From Diphasiastrum complanatum (lineage: Eukaryota; Streptophyta; Lycopodiopsida; Lycopodiales; Lycopodiaceae), in the NCBI GenBank assembly GCA_029204225.1, contig CM055092.1, forward strand, positions 71,930,308 to 71,994,307: DNA of 64,000 nucleotides. The letters run 5' to 3'. Positions 43,321 to 56,130 of this stretch are shown piece after piece (the stretch's first letter is position 1; every line of letters starts with the position of its first letter). The notes under the pieces were generated by a model, which was not told where the DNA came from, did no database searches, and saw nothing but the letters and a program-made list of their open reading frames with translations. The position numbers were made by a program, and so were the translations under genes.

Positions 43321-44822
43321 CAGCAGCCTTGGACCCTTGCAATGTCGAGCTTTGACCGCTACTTATTGGGTGAGGAGCTCGCTTTATTCTGCAGGTTCAC
43401 GGTTGTCTTCATCTTTTTCTTTTTTTGTAGCTCTTTCTTTTTATCCCTTACTTTTGGGTCTCTTTGGGCTTCATAGGAAGGGATTCAACTATCATTGCTC
43501 CAGAGAGTTTCTTTTGATCAAGATCGATCTGATTAATTTGTTGCTTAGGTTTCGTCCTTTCCTACTCAGCTTTTTGGATCTTTCTCTTTATTTCTTCTAG
43601 TTGTTTCGTCTGCTTCTTAGATCTTTTTTTGGCTGATCAACCATTGTAGGTGGTAGTTGGTCTCCGCAAGACACTTGCAATGATCTTTTAGCCGCTTCGG
43701 TAAAACTATCAAGCTTTGAAAAAATTGGGGATTTCTCAGATGAACAGTGGAATCAGTAAACAGATCGATGGAAGGTAGGGTGGAGGTGGTGACATTGGTA
43801 GATGGTGTGGGCGATAGGCATGAGAATGGATGCAGATGTATGGCAAGAAGCTGGTTGACGAAGGAGACTGATTTTCCATTGCTTGTGCTTCCATCTTCTG
43901 AAGGATCTTCGTCATGACTGGAGTACTATTCTTGATTGGGTCTCTTTGGGTTGCCCATCTACTTTCTTAGCCTTGTCATTATCGTCTTTGGTTTTGTGAA
44001 CATGGTTGTCAATTTTACTGATGTTGTTCCTGGCAGTGTAACTGCTCCTAGTGGATCCAAGCATATCCACCCCCCCCCCCCCCCCCAAAAAAAAAAAAAA
44101 AAAAAAAAAAATCTGTTGGTGGGGATGTTGTTATCTGTATCTTACATGCGCAATGTTGAATCGACGTTTGGAACATGCAGTTGAAACAAGTGGAACATGT
44201 GACTGGACTAAAGATTGAACAAATTTTAGGCTAAATTTGTTTCGAGCTTGATGTAGGTGACTAGAAGATGAATATCGCAATAAAAGACAAGAATTAACTC
44301 TGAAATGAGATTTTTTTTTTTTTTAAATTGTTGTATGCTCAAAGATCCTAAATGTTGTACAAGGTGATCTGAAGATGGATAGATGAATGAAAATGTGTTC
44401 TTGAGATACTCTACGGAAGACTCTCGTGTAGTAGCTAATTCTCATGCAAAAATCAATCACACAAAAGGGATGAAGAGGAACAAGGAAATAAATGAACGGT
44501 ACAGAGAGTGAGAACTGTATGACACTTGTGAAACAAAACTTTCATTCATCAACATTGATAATTCACCTTGACAATTGCAATATCTCACTGGTCTTGTAGA
44601 GTAATGAGAAAAACTTTGATATGCCCTTGTCAAAAACAAGGTAGGGTTGGTGACACTAAATCTACCATCATTGATAGCAGATATTGTATGATATGGCTTG
44701 AAATGCATAGAAGGAGAAGATACTATTCCCATTAGTATCCTTTGGATCTGAGATTCATAAAATGAACTGCTTTTAGATTTTCGATTCTCAAAATTGGTTT
44801 GTTATATCCAATGGTTGGAAAT
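43321..44822. other. No gene seen; C17-A25 homopolymer pair
   Basis: No transposon or gene motif recognised; pyrimidine-rich around 43400-43620. A run of 17 C followed directly by 25 A lies at 44070-44111. The C run next to the A run could mark the tail of an old poly(A) retroposon; no SINE or LINE sequence was recognised beside it. Confidence 0.45.
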
Positions 44823-45468
44823 TGTGAAAGATTTCAGATCCTTAAGATCCAATCTACTTGAATGATCTTTAGTTAGAAAGAGAAATACACTACCAATCTC
44901 ACCAATGTAGAAAAATTAGCATCTACACACAATTTGAGATGCAAACACTAATAGAACTTGATCAAACTTGAACGAAATGATTATGTACTATTGCTGTCCG
45001 TACAAAACCATCAAGCTATTATATTTCACACGTGTGGAACCAAAAATAGCAAATATAGATCATTCTACACATAGAATTGCAAGCAATTACCAAGATAGTG
45101 CACCAATGGATAGTAGAATCCAAGAGAACCATGCATGATGAAGTGAGAGAGAGAAGAGAGAAGATTACTCTCTCCACGAGTTACATCCTTTTATAACAGG
45201 TCCAAACCCTATTTGGCCACTTGGCTTTTCCAGCAAAATGCTAACCCTACTAATTTTGGGTCTAGATTCAATGTACCCAACTTATTCAAATTGAATCTAC
45301 TCAAACTCGCATTCTATCTTTCCCACACTTTCAAAAGTGTTTATTCGAATGAAATTTAGACTAATGAACTTTGAAAAGTCAACCTCTAAGTCTAAAACAA
45401 GTTTTGGCTTCAATATGCCAAATATGGAAATATTGCAAAATGTGATGAAACTAGTTGAATCTTTCACA
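44823..45468 (-). repeat. Copia G 3' LTR (646 bp)
   Basis: Begins TGTGAAAGATTTCAGATCC and ends TTGAATCTTTCACA, with 8-bp inverted termini of the same form as copia C. Minus-strand polypurine tract GAAGAGGGAG follows at 45469-45480. One CACACGTGTG palindrome at 45027-45036. Its right half matches the LTR fragment of copia A. Confidence 0.8.
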
Positions 45469-45480
45469 CTCCCTCTTCAA

Positions 45481-45700
45481 CTAGTTTTAGCATAGACTTT
45501 GATAATACTCCAAGTGAAGTCCTATGCTTCATGAACAATTCTTTTGAAGACACACTCCCTTGAAGACACATGTTGAAGCTCCACCTCCTTTGTAATGACT
45601 CGCTCCCTCACAAAATGATATTGTATCTCAATATGCTTGCTCCTAGCATAGTTTTTTACCATAGAACTTTGATCCATCATAAGAATGATCTTCTTCCTAA
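45481..45700 (-). pseudogene. Copia G RNase H tail
   Basis: Only the end of RNase H remains: ARSKHIEIQYHFVRERVITKEVELQHVSSRECV, then a frameshift or deletion before the final LFMKHRT-like end (CS-KELFMKHRTSLGVLSKS, recoverable near 45490-45540). The upstream part is replaced by foreign sequence that begins near 45660. Confidence 0.75.
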
Positions 45701-45732
45701 AAATAGATCTCCTTTCAATGATCATGTAATGC

Positions 45733-46533
45733 TCAAAATAGAAACAACCATAATTGATATAGAGAATAGTCCACTTGGGATGCTTCACTATTTCTTACAT
45801 CAATTTTACATGTAAAAATGAGACTAAAATATGAAGAATTAAATAGAATGTAAATGAGATGATTCCACCATGCTTCCAACTCTGGACTTTCTGGGAAAAT
45901 ACAGCAAACAAACAATAAATGCGAGTGATCAACTTTTGTTTGCATGTCTCCTTCTCCTTTGTCCTTTGTTGCCTTGTATCCACCATGATACACCATGAAT
46001 GAGCCTCCATCTTCATCTTGCCTCGAGATACCATCATAGCTTGATGACTTGACCATGAATGAGTGACATAATAAACCTCCAATAGCTTCATTTCCATCAG
46101 CAAAATCAGCCAAGAATGCTAGTACAAATCCAACATCAAAACAATGCTAACCAATGTAGCTAGTTTTACCATATCTTGACAATTTGCACACATCCACATG
46201 AAATTGCTCAAACATGAGATAGAACAAGTAAAGTAAACTTGAACAACACTTCCTTGCTGCTCCTTTGACCTTACTTGAGTCTTCAATATGCTGTAAAAAC
46301 ATATCCAAAACACCTTTGCCAATTACCTCTTCTCTGATGCTCTTGACCAGCTCCAAATTGCCAGCTTCCCTTTTGACTAGTTGAAGCCCTCTGAGATCAA
46401 CCTCTTGATCTTCAACTTGACCATCAAAGTTATTGAGCAAACTTTGTTTTCCAGATCCAATACTTGATTTACAGCAAGATAACATCCATCCACTTGCATA
46501 GCTCCATGTATACTTCCTCCTCAAGATCACCAT
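45733..46533 (-). pseudogene. Foreign ORF replacing the RT core of copia G
   Basis: One minus-strand frame is open from 46533 to 45733 except for a single TAG at 46147, about 265 codons. The first ~10 codons are in RT DNA read in another frame; from about 46490 the sequence is unrelated to RT. Text includes VDLRGLQLVKREAGNLELVK, EEVIGKGVLDMFLQHIEDSS, AARKCCSSLLYLFYLMFEQF, FLADFADGNEAIGGLLCHSF and CCIFPESPELEAWWNHLIYI. No family is recognised. It lies between the RT motif [20 protein letters not shown] and RNase H, in the same direction as pol. The nearly open frame suggests a captured host coding segment. Function unknown. Confidence 0.5.
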
Positions 46534-47350
46534 TCAAGAATGCATTTGAAATGTCCATTTGCCATAGATCCCATCCATAAAGTGTAGCAAAGGTCTCATC
46601 ATAGTCAATTTCTTATTGTTGAGCATATCCTTTTGCCACTAACCTTGCCTTGTACTTGTTGATAGATCCATCTTGGTTTGTCTTTACCTTGAAGATCCAT
46701 TTGCATCCAATAGCTTTCTTGTCCTTAGGCAACTCCACCAATCTCCATGTTCCACTCTTCATAAGAGATCGATACTCAAGATCCATTGCTTGGATCCACT
46801 CCTCTTCTTTCCTTGCTTGATCTACACTTGTAGGCTCATCCAAAGAAGTTAGGAAACCAACATAATTTCTAGAAACTACTTGCTTACCCTTTTGATCATA
46901 TGTCAGCCTTGGAGGTACTCATCTTTCTCTTGATGTTCTCCTTGGCTTTTGACTTGATGAAGGTCCATCATCACCACCATCCAAAGTAGGATCCTTCTCA
47001 TCAACATCAAGAATGTTAGATCCATCCACTCTACCATCAATAATGTTTGAATACACCTTTGGATTGTTCCCCTCATAAAAAATGACATCTCTACCAACAA
47101 TCACTTTGTTAGTAGAAGGAATGTAAACCTTGTAGGCTTTACTCACCTCACTATATCCAACAAAAATACCTCTTCTTGAAGATGGATCCTCCTTGGTCCT
47201 ATCATCAAGAGTAATGTTAACATAGCATGTGCATCCAAAGGTTCTTAGAAAGTTGACACTCGGCCTCCTCTTGAATAGCATCTCAAAAGGTGTCCTTCCA
47301 TCCAAAATAGCACTCGGCCACCTATTGCACAAGAAATTGTCACACAACAA
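46534..47350 (-). pseudogene. Copia G integrase end, linker and RT start
   Basis: At 46919-47350: LLCDNFLCNRWPSAILDGRTP, FGCTCYVNITLDDRTKEDPSS and FVGYSEVSKAYKVY, the integrase C-terminal part, very close to copia C. The linker follows with a stop near 46920. At 46613-46843: EEEWIQAMDLEYRSLMKSGTW and IGCKWIFKVKTNQDGSINKYKARLVAKGYAQQ, then a stop, then [36 protein letters not shown] to about 46500 (a deletion has removed the APVAKMVTIRILIS segment). The first catalytic Asp is kept; YVDD is gone. Confidence 0.85.
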
Positions 47351-47386
47351 AGCTTGATCCCAAAATGGTTTGTCAAGATTAGCACT

Positions 47387-48406
47387 TCACCTCATAGCTT
47401 TAGCACTTTCACATAAAGTCCTATTCTTCCTTTCAGCCACTCCATTTTGTTGTGGGGTCCTTGATGTTGTATACTCCCTCTTGATCCCATGCTCATCACA
47501 AAAAACCTTGAACTTGTCAGATATGTACTCACCACCATTGTCACCTCTCAAGCACTGGATCTTTGTGAAAAATTGGTTCTCCTTTGCATTCTTGAACTTG
47601 ACAAAGACATCATACACTTCATCCTTGCCCATTAGTAGATAGATCCAACAAAATCTACTAAAATCATCAATGAATGTTACATACATCTTAGCTCCACTAT
47701 TGCTAATTGTAGTAAATCCATGAATATCTGAATGTACAAGTTGAAAAGGCTTTGTAGATCTAGAAATAGATCTAGTATAAGGTAGTCTATCTGACTTAGA
47801 CAAAGCACAAGTCTCACAAACATGCTTGTCATTACTTAAGGAACTTGGAAGACCAATCACAACCTTCTTCCTTGCCATTACCTCCAATGATTTGAAGTTG
47901 AGGTGTCCCATCCTTTTGTGCCAAACCTCTTGAATAGAAATTTGCTCCCTTGCAACACATCCAACTTGGTTAGCAATAACACAAGCATCAAGTTTGAACA
48001 ACTTCCCTTGCCTTTTACCTTTTCCAATCAAGAAATCCTTGCTTCTGATCAAACAAACATCTCCATCAAACTCCACCTTGAGGCCCTTACTTAGCATTTG
48101 ACTCACACTAAGCAGATTCTTGGTAATAGATGGAATAAACAAGAAATCCTCCAAATGACCATTCCTATTTGTAGAGAGAGAAATAGGAATTGTGCCAATC
48201 CCTTTGATTGCACACTCACCATCATTGGCCGTGTAGATCACCCTCTTGTCATCTCCATATGCCAACAAAGAAGTGAAGTACTCTTTGTGAAAGGTCATGT
48301 GTGAACTTGCTCCACTATCAATCCACCAAGGATCTAGATCTCCATCATTAGCAAGCATACATGAAGACCTCACAAAAGCATCATCATTTGCATCTTGAAC
48401 ATCCAA
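47387..48406 (-). pseudogene. Copia G protease and integrase core
   Basis: A single 339-codon frame with the protease site DPWWIDSGASSHMT near the start, GAG-pre-integrase FIPSITKNLLSVSQMLSKGL and EVWHKRMGHLNFKSLEVMARK, zinc-binding CETCALSKSDRLPY, and the integrase triad HSDIHGF, LRGDNGGEY and NGVAERKN. It stops at a TGA (AKAMR-stop-SANLDKPFW) where related elements read on. Catalytic residues are intact. It is roughly 70-75% similar to copia C by eye. Confidence 0.9.
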
Positions 48407-48419
48407 ACCATCCTCATCA

Positions 48420-49230
48420 AGAGTAAGATTACCTTGCTTGTCTCCTTGATCTCTCTTCTTCTTGTAGCACTCACTTGCAAAGTGTCATTTGATGCCACAA
48501 TAGAAGCACTCGAGCTTTGATCTATCATTATTTTTGACACTTGAAGAAGCATCCACTTGATCTTGCCCTTTAGACCACTTGCCTTTGGCTTTGCCCTTGA
48601 ATTTGCCCTTTGTGAACATAGCATCCTCTTGAAGTGTCGATGTAGATCCACCTCTTGCTTGAAGCCTATATTCCTCATTGATCAAGATCTCTTGAAGATC
48701 CATCAAACTTGGCAAAGTCTTTTGAATAGCAGTACTTTGAACAATGTTAGCATGAGCATCCAACAAGCCATTAAGAATCACTTGAATAAGCTCTCCTTCC
48801 TTAATGCTTTCATCTATACAAGCTAACTCATCATTCAATGCTTTCATTCTCAAAACAAAAGTACTTGGACTTTCTTCATTCTTTTGCAAACAAGAAAAGA
48901 TTTGCCTTCTTAGAGTCAACACTCTAGAAGTAGACTTGGATTCATAAAGCTTCTTCAATGAATTCCAAGCTTCCAAAGATGATGTGCAATTACCAACTTC
49001 CTTGAGAAGTTCATTTGTAACATTCATCTTTATCATGTATAGAGTCTTCTTGGCCCTCTTGTCGTACCTCAATTAATCTCGTTGTGTTGCTGGTCTCTCC
49101 TCCAAGCCTACAACAATATCCAAAACATCATTCATCTCAAGAAGTGACTCCATCCTCACTTTCCACAATTAATAGTTACTTGAGATAAGCCTATCATTGG
49201 CTTCCAACATGACTCCAATTGAGGTTGCCA
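48420..49230 (-). pseudogene. Copia G gag
   Basis: The Gag start is near 49230 (MATSIGVMLEANDRLISSNY, then a stop). RMESLLEMNDVLDIVVGLEE follows, a stop near 49075, then an open frame 48485-49072 (KKTLYMIKMNVTNELLKEVG, YESKSTSRVLTLRRQIFSC, QVILNGLLDAHANIVQS, DLQEILINEEYRLQ). The zinc knuckle reads CFYCGIK-stop-HFASECYKKK: the conserved Gly codon has become TGA at 48485. Leader sequence follows to 49673. The 5' LTR is missing. Confidence 0.85.
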
Positions 49231-49671
49231 TGTAGCAATGACCTGATCTTCTCTTTCAACCTGTTTCAATGCACAAAGCACTCCTTTGAACAACAACAAA
49301 TGCTTTCAAAAGAAATCACCAAGATTTGAACTATCTCACAAATTTTCTTCTAGCACTTATCCAAGCAAATCAACACATAGAATCATGGAATCTTGATCAA
49401 CCTATGATCTATCCTCAATCTAATGACTTTTGCCACTTCCTAAGATTGAAACACACTGAAATGGAGTCCAGCAACCTCACTATCTAGAGATCCAATCAAA
49501 ACTAGGGTTTTGACAAAATCACAAAAAATTGACTATTTCAAATTTACATGCAAATGCTGAAAATTTGATATGGAATCTATAAACCACCACTTAGGCTAAA
49601 CCAATGATCAAAAACATTCTAAATAAGGTACTTATTAGGCAATCAAGTTTGAAATCACCTTATGCTAAATA

Positions 49672-51300
<1,629 letters not shown>

Positions 51301-51883
51301 CTTTTTAGAGATTTTAGAATATTTCTAGGCTAACAACATAAGCAAACCAAAGTTCTTGATTAAACTACACTCAAAAGGACAATAGTTAAGTATAATAACA
51401 TCTATTTTTTAACATTTGTGCAATCAATAAATGCAAGTCCTAATTCCGCGGAACACGTTAGTCCAATGTTGTAAGGTAGCAAGCTTAACAATGGAACAAA
51501 GAAGCGGACCTATTACCATGACTTATATGAAAAGCATTTATACCACCTTTGTGAGTGGGGGGAGGCTTGCATTCCAATAGGCAATTCCCAAACTAATAAT
51601 AAATTCTGAAAGGACCTAGTTAGGACACATTCAATAAAGGACTAATGATTAATTTTTCTATACATGCTTTATGTGAAAAGACCTAGTTAGGACACATTCA
51701 ATAAAGTAGTAATGATTATATTTTCTATACATGCTTTATGTGAAAAAAAAAAAGAGTGAAACTTTGAGAGGCTATATCTTTGTATTGTTGTCTTGGGCCT
51801 TAATGATCCAAAAAGCAAAAATAATCCAAACGGCCTGTAGAATGCAAATGTGATGAAAATCATGGCTTTCAACCACATTTATC
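51301..51883. repeat. No gene; 67-bp tandem duplication
   Basis: GACCTAGTTAGGACACATTC starts at 51613 and again at 51680, with the intervening TTTTCTATACATGCTTTATG also repeated; the period is 67 bp. Otherwise AT-rich and featureless. Confidence 0.6.
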
Positions 51884-52240
51884 TGTTGAGATTCAAGACA
51901 ATGCGCGTATCAGTGAGAAACGAACGAAATCCTCAGTACATGTAACTATGTCTATTGTATTCAGATTTCCATTTTGAAAATTCAGTCTGACAGTACCTTC
52001 ACCTTCAATTATGTGTGAGCTGTTGTCTCCAAGGTGAACGAACTCCTTGGTGTTGTAGGCCAAATAATCGATAAACCATTCTTGATGGCTTGTCATGTGC
52101 TATGTTGCTCCAGAATTGGAACCATTCCTCTAATTGTTCGATAGGGTGATGGCTCACCATGAAGGCTTCTTGCTCTTCGTCGTCTACGACATTCTGCTTT
52201 CTGTTGACTGCATGGGCTTGCTGATCTGGCTATTTCTTAT
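51884..52240 (-). pseudogene. Copia H LTR scrap fused to protease remnant
   Basis: 51884-51944 (TGTTGAGATTCAAGACAATG...) resembles the LTR scrap at 53271-53330 (TTTTGGGATTCGAGACAAGC...), both followed by CAGTGAGAAACGAACGAAAT-like text. It joins directly to protease text on the minus strand, MTSHQEWFIDYLAYNTKEFVHLG (51893-52096 frame) and EGEGTVRLNFQNGNLNTID. Integrase, RT and RNase H are deleted. The frame extends into the LTR scrap by chance. Confidence 0.6.
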
Positions 52241-53035
52241 TGTCGTTGTCGAACTTCAAGATTCGACAATCTTGGATTTTGTGGTTCGTCCTCTTGTAGT
52301 ACTTGCAGAATAATCTCTTCTTGCTCTAAATGGGTTACTGATTCTGGGTCTTCTGTGACTGCTTCTGATTGCCATCGAATTGTCGGACAACTTTCTTCTC
52401 CTGCTGCTTCTTCGTATTCTTCTTTGAGAATAATGCTAGTCGTTGATGGAGGACAAGGATGCTCCAATCCTTCTTGGCTCCTCTTGCAAAAGCATAACTA
52501 TGACTCTAGAAAATATTATATCTGAGTGTGTGGTAATTATCATCACCCAGTTTTCGTATGAGAATGGAAAACTTGACAACAACGTCATTACAACGTCGGA
52601 GTCTTCGATCACTGAACCTATTGCCACCATTTGCTCCATCAGAGTCTTAAATTGATTAATGTGATTTTGAACAAGATTACCTTCTGACATTCTGAGGGAA
52701 AAGAATGTTCTCCTCAAATGCAGCCTTGAAGTGACATCTCTCACTCCATATAGTGTATTCAATATATCCCAAGCTTCCTTCGAGGATTGGGCTTGTTGGA
52801 TATGGCTAATCTGTGTGTCAGAGATGTTACGGGTGATCAAGGCAAAAGCCTTGCCATCCTCGAGCTTCCACTTGGAAATATCTTTCTCATTGACATTGGG
52901 AATTAGTTCGGTTCCATCAACTATTTCCCAAAGTTCTTTGGCCATGAGTACTACGCTCATCTTGAATTTCCACAAGTGATAATTCAAACCATTGAGTTTG
53001 TCTACCATTAGAGCATACTGTGGTTGTGAATCCAT
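52241..53035 (-). pseudogene. Copia H gag
   Basis: A 199-codon frame (52436-53035) starts MDSQPQYALMVDKLNGLNYH and contains LWKFKMSVVLMAKELWEIVDG, the GKAFALITRNISD helix, SSKEAWDILNTLYG, SRLHLRRTFFSLRMSEGNLV and GSVIEDSDVVMTLLSSFPFS, a DUF4219/UBN2-type copia Gag of normal length. The zinc knuckle near 52255-52320 needs another frame and reads RLFCKYYKRTNHKIQDC, with the second Cys changed to Tyr. The N-terminal two thirds are well preserved, unlike the rest of the element. Confidence 0.85.
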
Positions 53036-53177
53036 CTAGAATTTCAGAATGAGTGTATGCAGATAGTAGATTGTACAACTAAAAACAATTATAACAAAAG
53101 TCTACACTATATCAAAATTATTATTCTGATAATGTATGTTCTAATGATAATATCTAAATGATTCGATACCAAGCTAA

Positions 53178-53330
53178 AGCTCTAATACCATGTTGGGTAT
53201 CAAATAAATAGAGAGATAGCTCTGATATTATGTTGGGTATCAGATAAATAGAGAGATAGCTTTGATACCATTTTGGGATTCGAGACAAGCGCGTTGCATA
53301 AGTGAGAAACAAGCGAAATCTTCAAACCAT
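53178..53330 (-). repeat. Copia H 5' LTR start with repeated primer site
   Basis: Three primer-site-like sequences follow each other on the plus strand: GCTCTAATACCA (53179-53190), GCTCTGATATTA (53219-53230) and GCTTTGATACCA (53259-53270), each a variant of the tRNA-Met complement. Each is followed by TGTTGGGTAT, TGTTGGGTAT or TTTTGGGATT, so the LTR/primer junction occurs in tandem with a 40-bp period. The LTR breaks off at about 53330, where gypsy integrase starts. Confidence 0.65.
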
Positions 53331-55650
53331 GTCTCTATCACTAACAATATCACTTGGCAGAACATACAACCGAAATAATTGCTCAACAAAGATCTGGGTT
53401 AAATCAGAAGCCTTTATAGTTGACTTAACTGGTATGAATGTAGCTAACTTAGTTAACCGATCCACTACAACCCAAATAGAATCATTTTGTCCTTGGGTCT
53501 TTGGAAATCCAACTACAAAATCCATAGATATGCTTTTCCATTTCTTATTTGGGATATCTAACGGATGCAACAAACCACCAGCCTTATGGCGTTCAGCCTT
53601 TGCTAGTTGACAGGGCTTGCATTTAACAACATATGACTTGACATATGGCTTGAGCTTTGGCCAATAAAATTCCCTCTTAACCAAGTCCAGAGTCTTGTGT
53701 ATATAGGGATGTCCTGCACACGGTATGTCATGACATTCAAACATATTTTTTTGTTTGAGCTCATCATCCCCAGGTACACAAACTTTCCCATTCTAAAGTA
53801 GTAATCCATCTCGAATGGTGAACTGTTCCACAATCTTCTTATCTTTCTTGGTTAGTTGAGTCCCTTGTGTTTCTGACTCAACACTGTCCACATTTCTTTC
53901 GATCTGAACAATGTTCCAAATGTGACCAAAATGAGAATCAGATTCATATTTTTCTCTCAGCGAAAGATATAGATCCGTAGAAATTTGGGTGAATGACAAT
54001 TCGTTCAGTTCACTGATCCAACTAAGAGCATCTGCAACTTGATTAGAGCTACCTCTTATGTAACAGAGTTCATGATCGAATTCTTGCATCAACTCATCCC
54101 ATCGAGCTTTTCTCCCCCGAAGATCATGTTGATTACAAAAATACATAAGAGGTTGGTGATCCGTATACACTACAAACTTACTACCATACGAGTACCATCT
54201 CCAGGTTTTAAGTGCATGGATTACAACAAACAATTCCTTTTCTTGCGTAGTATAACGCAACTGAGGACCAGTGAATTTTTTGATCTCAAACGCTAGTGGC
54301 CTATCCATCTGCAATAGAACCGCTCCAATTGCAACATCACTTGCATTCGTTCTCACGACACAACGTAATTCTGGATTTGCAATTTGTAACACGGGAGCTG
54401 AAACAATTGTTGTTTTAAGTTTCTCAAAACATTAATTCAATTCCTCGTTCCAAACAATAGGCGGACTAGATTGATTCCTCTTTTTCTTTTTATTAACAAT
54501 TCCTTTTGTCAGATTATTAAGCGGTGCTGCTAACTTAGCATAATCCTCAATAAATCTCTTGAGGAAAAATGTAAAACCTAAAAAAGACTATACTTGCCTC
54601 ACAATTACCGAAATTGGCCACTCAATCACAATCTTGATTGTATCCTCGTCAATCTTGATCCCATTTACTGTGGTCTTATGACCGAGATAAAGCAACTCTT
54701 GCTTAAAGAATTCACACTTGGACTCTTTAGCGTAGAGTAACTCCTGACGGGGTTTCATCAAGACAATTTTAAAGTGTTCTACGTGTTCCACCAAGGATCT
54801 ATTGTAAAAGGAGAATGTCATCTAAGAATACTACCACAAAATTTCCCAAATATGGATGAAATAAATCGTTTATCATTTGTTGGAACATTGCTGGAGCATT
54901 CGTTAATCCAAATGGCAACACTAGAAATTCATAATGACCAAATCTAAAATGAAATCTTGTCTTTTGGACATCTTCCGACTTAATTTTTTTTTGTTGGTAC
55001 CCTGTCCTGAGATGTATCTTGGTGAAATTTTGTGCTCCACCCAAGCGATCTACAAGGTCATCCATCCTGGGTAATGGATATTTATTCTTACTAGTCACCT
55101 TATTAAGCGTCTTGTAATCCCCACACATCCAGAAACCTCCATCTTTCTTCGCTTTAAGAAGAACATGAGCATCCCATGGTGATTTACTAGGTTGTATATG
55201 TCCCATCCTCAGATAGTTTTCTATTTGATTTGAAATCTCTGTCTCCTCCTTCTGAGAGAACATATAAGGCTGTCTAGAGACAGGTTGACTTTCTGGAATT
55301 AACTCAATCCAGTGGTCTATTGACCTAGACGGTGGTAAACCATGAGGTAATTCAAATGGAAAAACATCCCTAAATTCATTTATGATTTGTTCTTTCACTA
55401 CTTGTTCATGATCTAAATTTATTGAGTTAAGAATTGCTGAGAACTCACAACCATTTTGATTCATTTCAGGAACATCCACAACTAGAATAGCATAAATTGA
55501 AAAAATTTCATACTCAGAATAATCCAATGTTTTCATTTTATTAATTGTAGAAACCTGATCCAACGGACGTATAAAATTACTGCCAAATAATGTAACTACT
55601 TTATCACCCTCCTTGAAAGTGAGAACATGAATGTATAGAGCTAGACTCAT
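53322..55650 (-). pseudogene. Ty3/gypsy pol fragment (RT, RNase H, integrase)
   Basis: Order RT, RNase H, integrase identifies Ty3/gypsy. RT (54799-55630): [81 protein letters not shown] and VFLDD. In the first catalytic motif the Asp (KIDL) is His, so RT is dead. RT continues in another frame at 54588-54821 (ESKCEFFKQELLYLGH). RNase H (53793-54392): TNASDVAIGAVLLQ, YTTQEKELFVVIHAL and YTDHQPLMYF. Integrase (53322-53744): HHCC zinc finger HDIPCAGHPYIHKTL..CKPCQLAK, then SMDFVVGFPKT and VSDRD; it ends before the catalytic Glu. LTRs, gag and any chromodomain are missing here. Confidence 0.85.
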
Positions 55651-55682
55651 TGAATTGGCTTCATCAGCTACCAACAAAAACA

Positions 55683-56130
55683 TGAAGCATGGAAATTGTT
55701 GCTGCCATGCGGTGCTTTCTCTCCTCCTGTTGCTCATTAATGACTCACTACTCACCATGTCCCTCGGATCCATCCTGTTGCCCAACCAGAGTCTCCTCTC
55801 CAAAAATCGGACCTTCGCTTTGGAATTCTTCGCACGGGTGCTACTGATCAAAACGTCTATCTAGGAGTAAGAGCATATATATTTGGGTGGCTAACAAAAT
55901 TGATCTTGCCGGAGATGGTGCATCCTAGAGATTTCCAGGGATGGCAACTTGGTCATCTCCAATTTTGATAAAACCACCGTCTAATCTAATCCTCACTCAA
56001 AGCTCAGGGAGAGCGATATGGCAAAGCTTCGATCACCCCAGAGACAGTTGGGTGCCAGACAGGAAATTTTATGTGGGATCAAATCTTATCTCTTTTCGAC
56101 TTAATGAACTCATTCTGGTACGCCAGGTAT
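55683..56130 (+). pseudogene. G-type lectin receptor-kinase N-terminal fragment
   Basis: Plus-strand text starts [20 protein letters not shown], a plausible signal peptide, then [25 protein letters not shown], the classic start of a plant bulb-type (B_lectin) domain. After frameshifts come [29 protein letters not shown] and RAIWQSFDHPRDSWVPDRKF, the last matching the WQSFDHPTDTxLP box. About 150 codons of the lectin domain are covered; S-locus, PAN and kinase domains are absent. At least two frameshifts and a stop make it a pseudogene. It is head to head with the gypsy fragment, whose apparent upstream ORF (55650-55851) is only its antisense. This is the one clear host gene remnant in the window. 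Confidence 0.75.

Noticed and set aside
55650-55851. Apparent N-terminal extension of the gypsy RT frame
   Set aside because: It is the antisense of the lectin receptor-kinase remnant on the plus strand; gypsy homology starts below about 55650.
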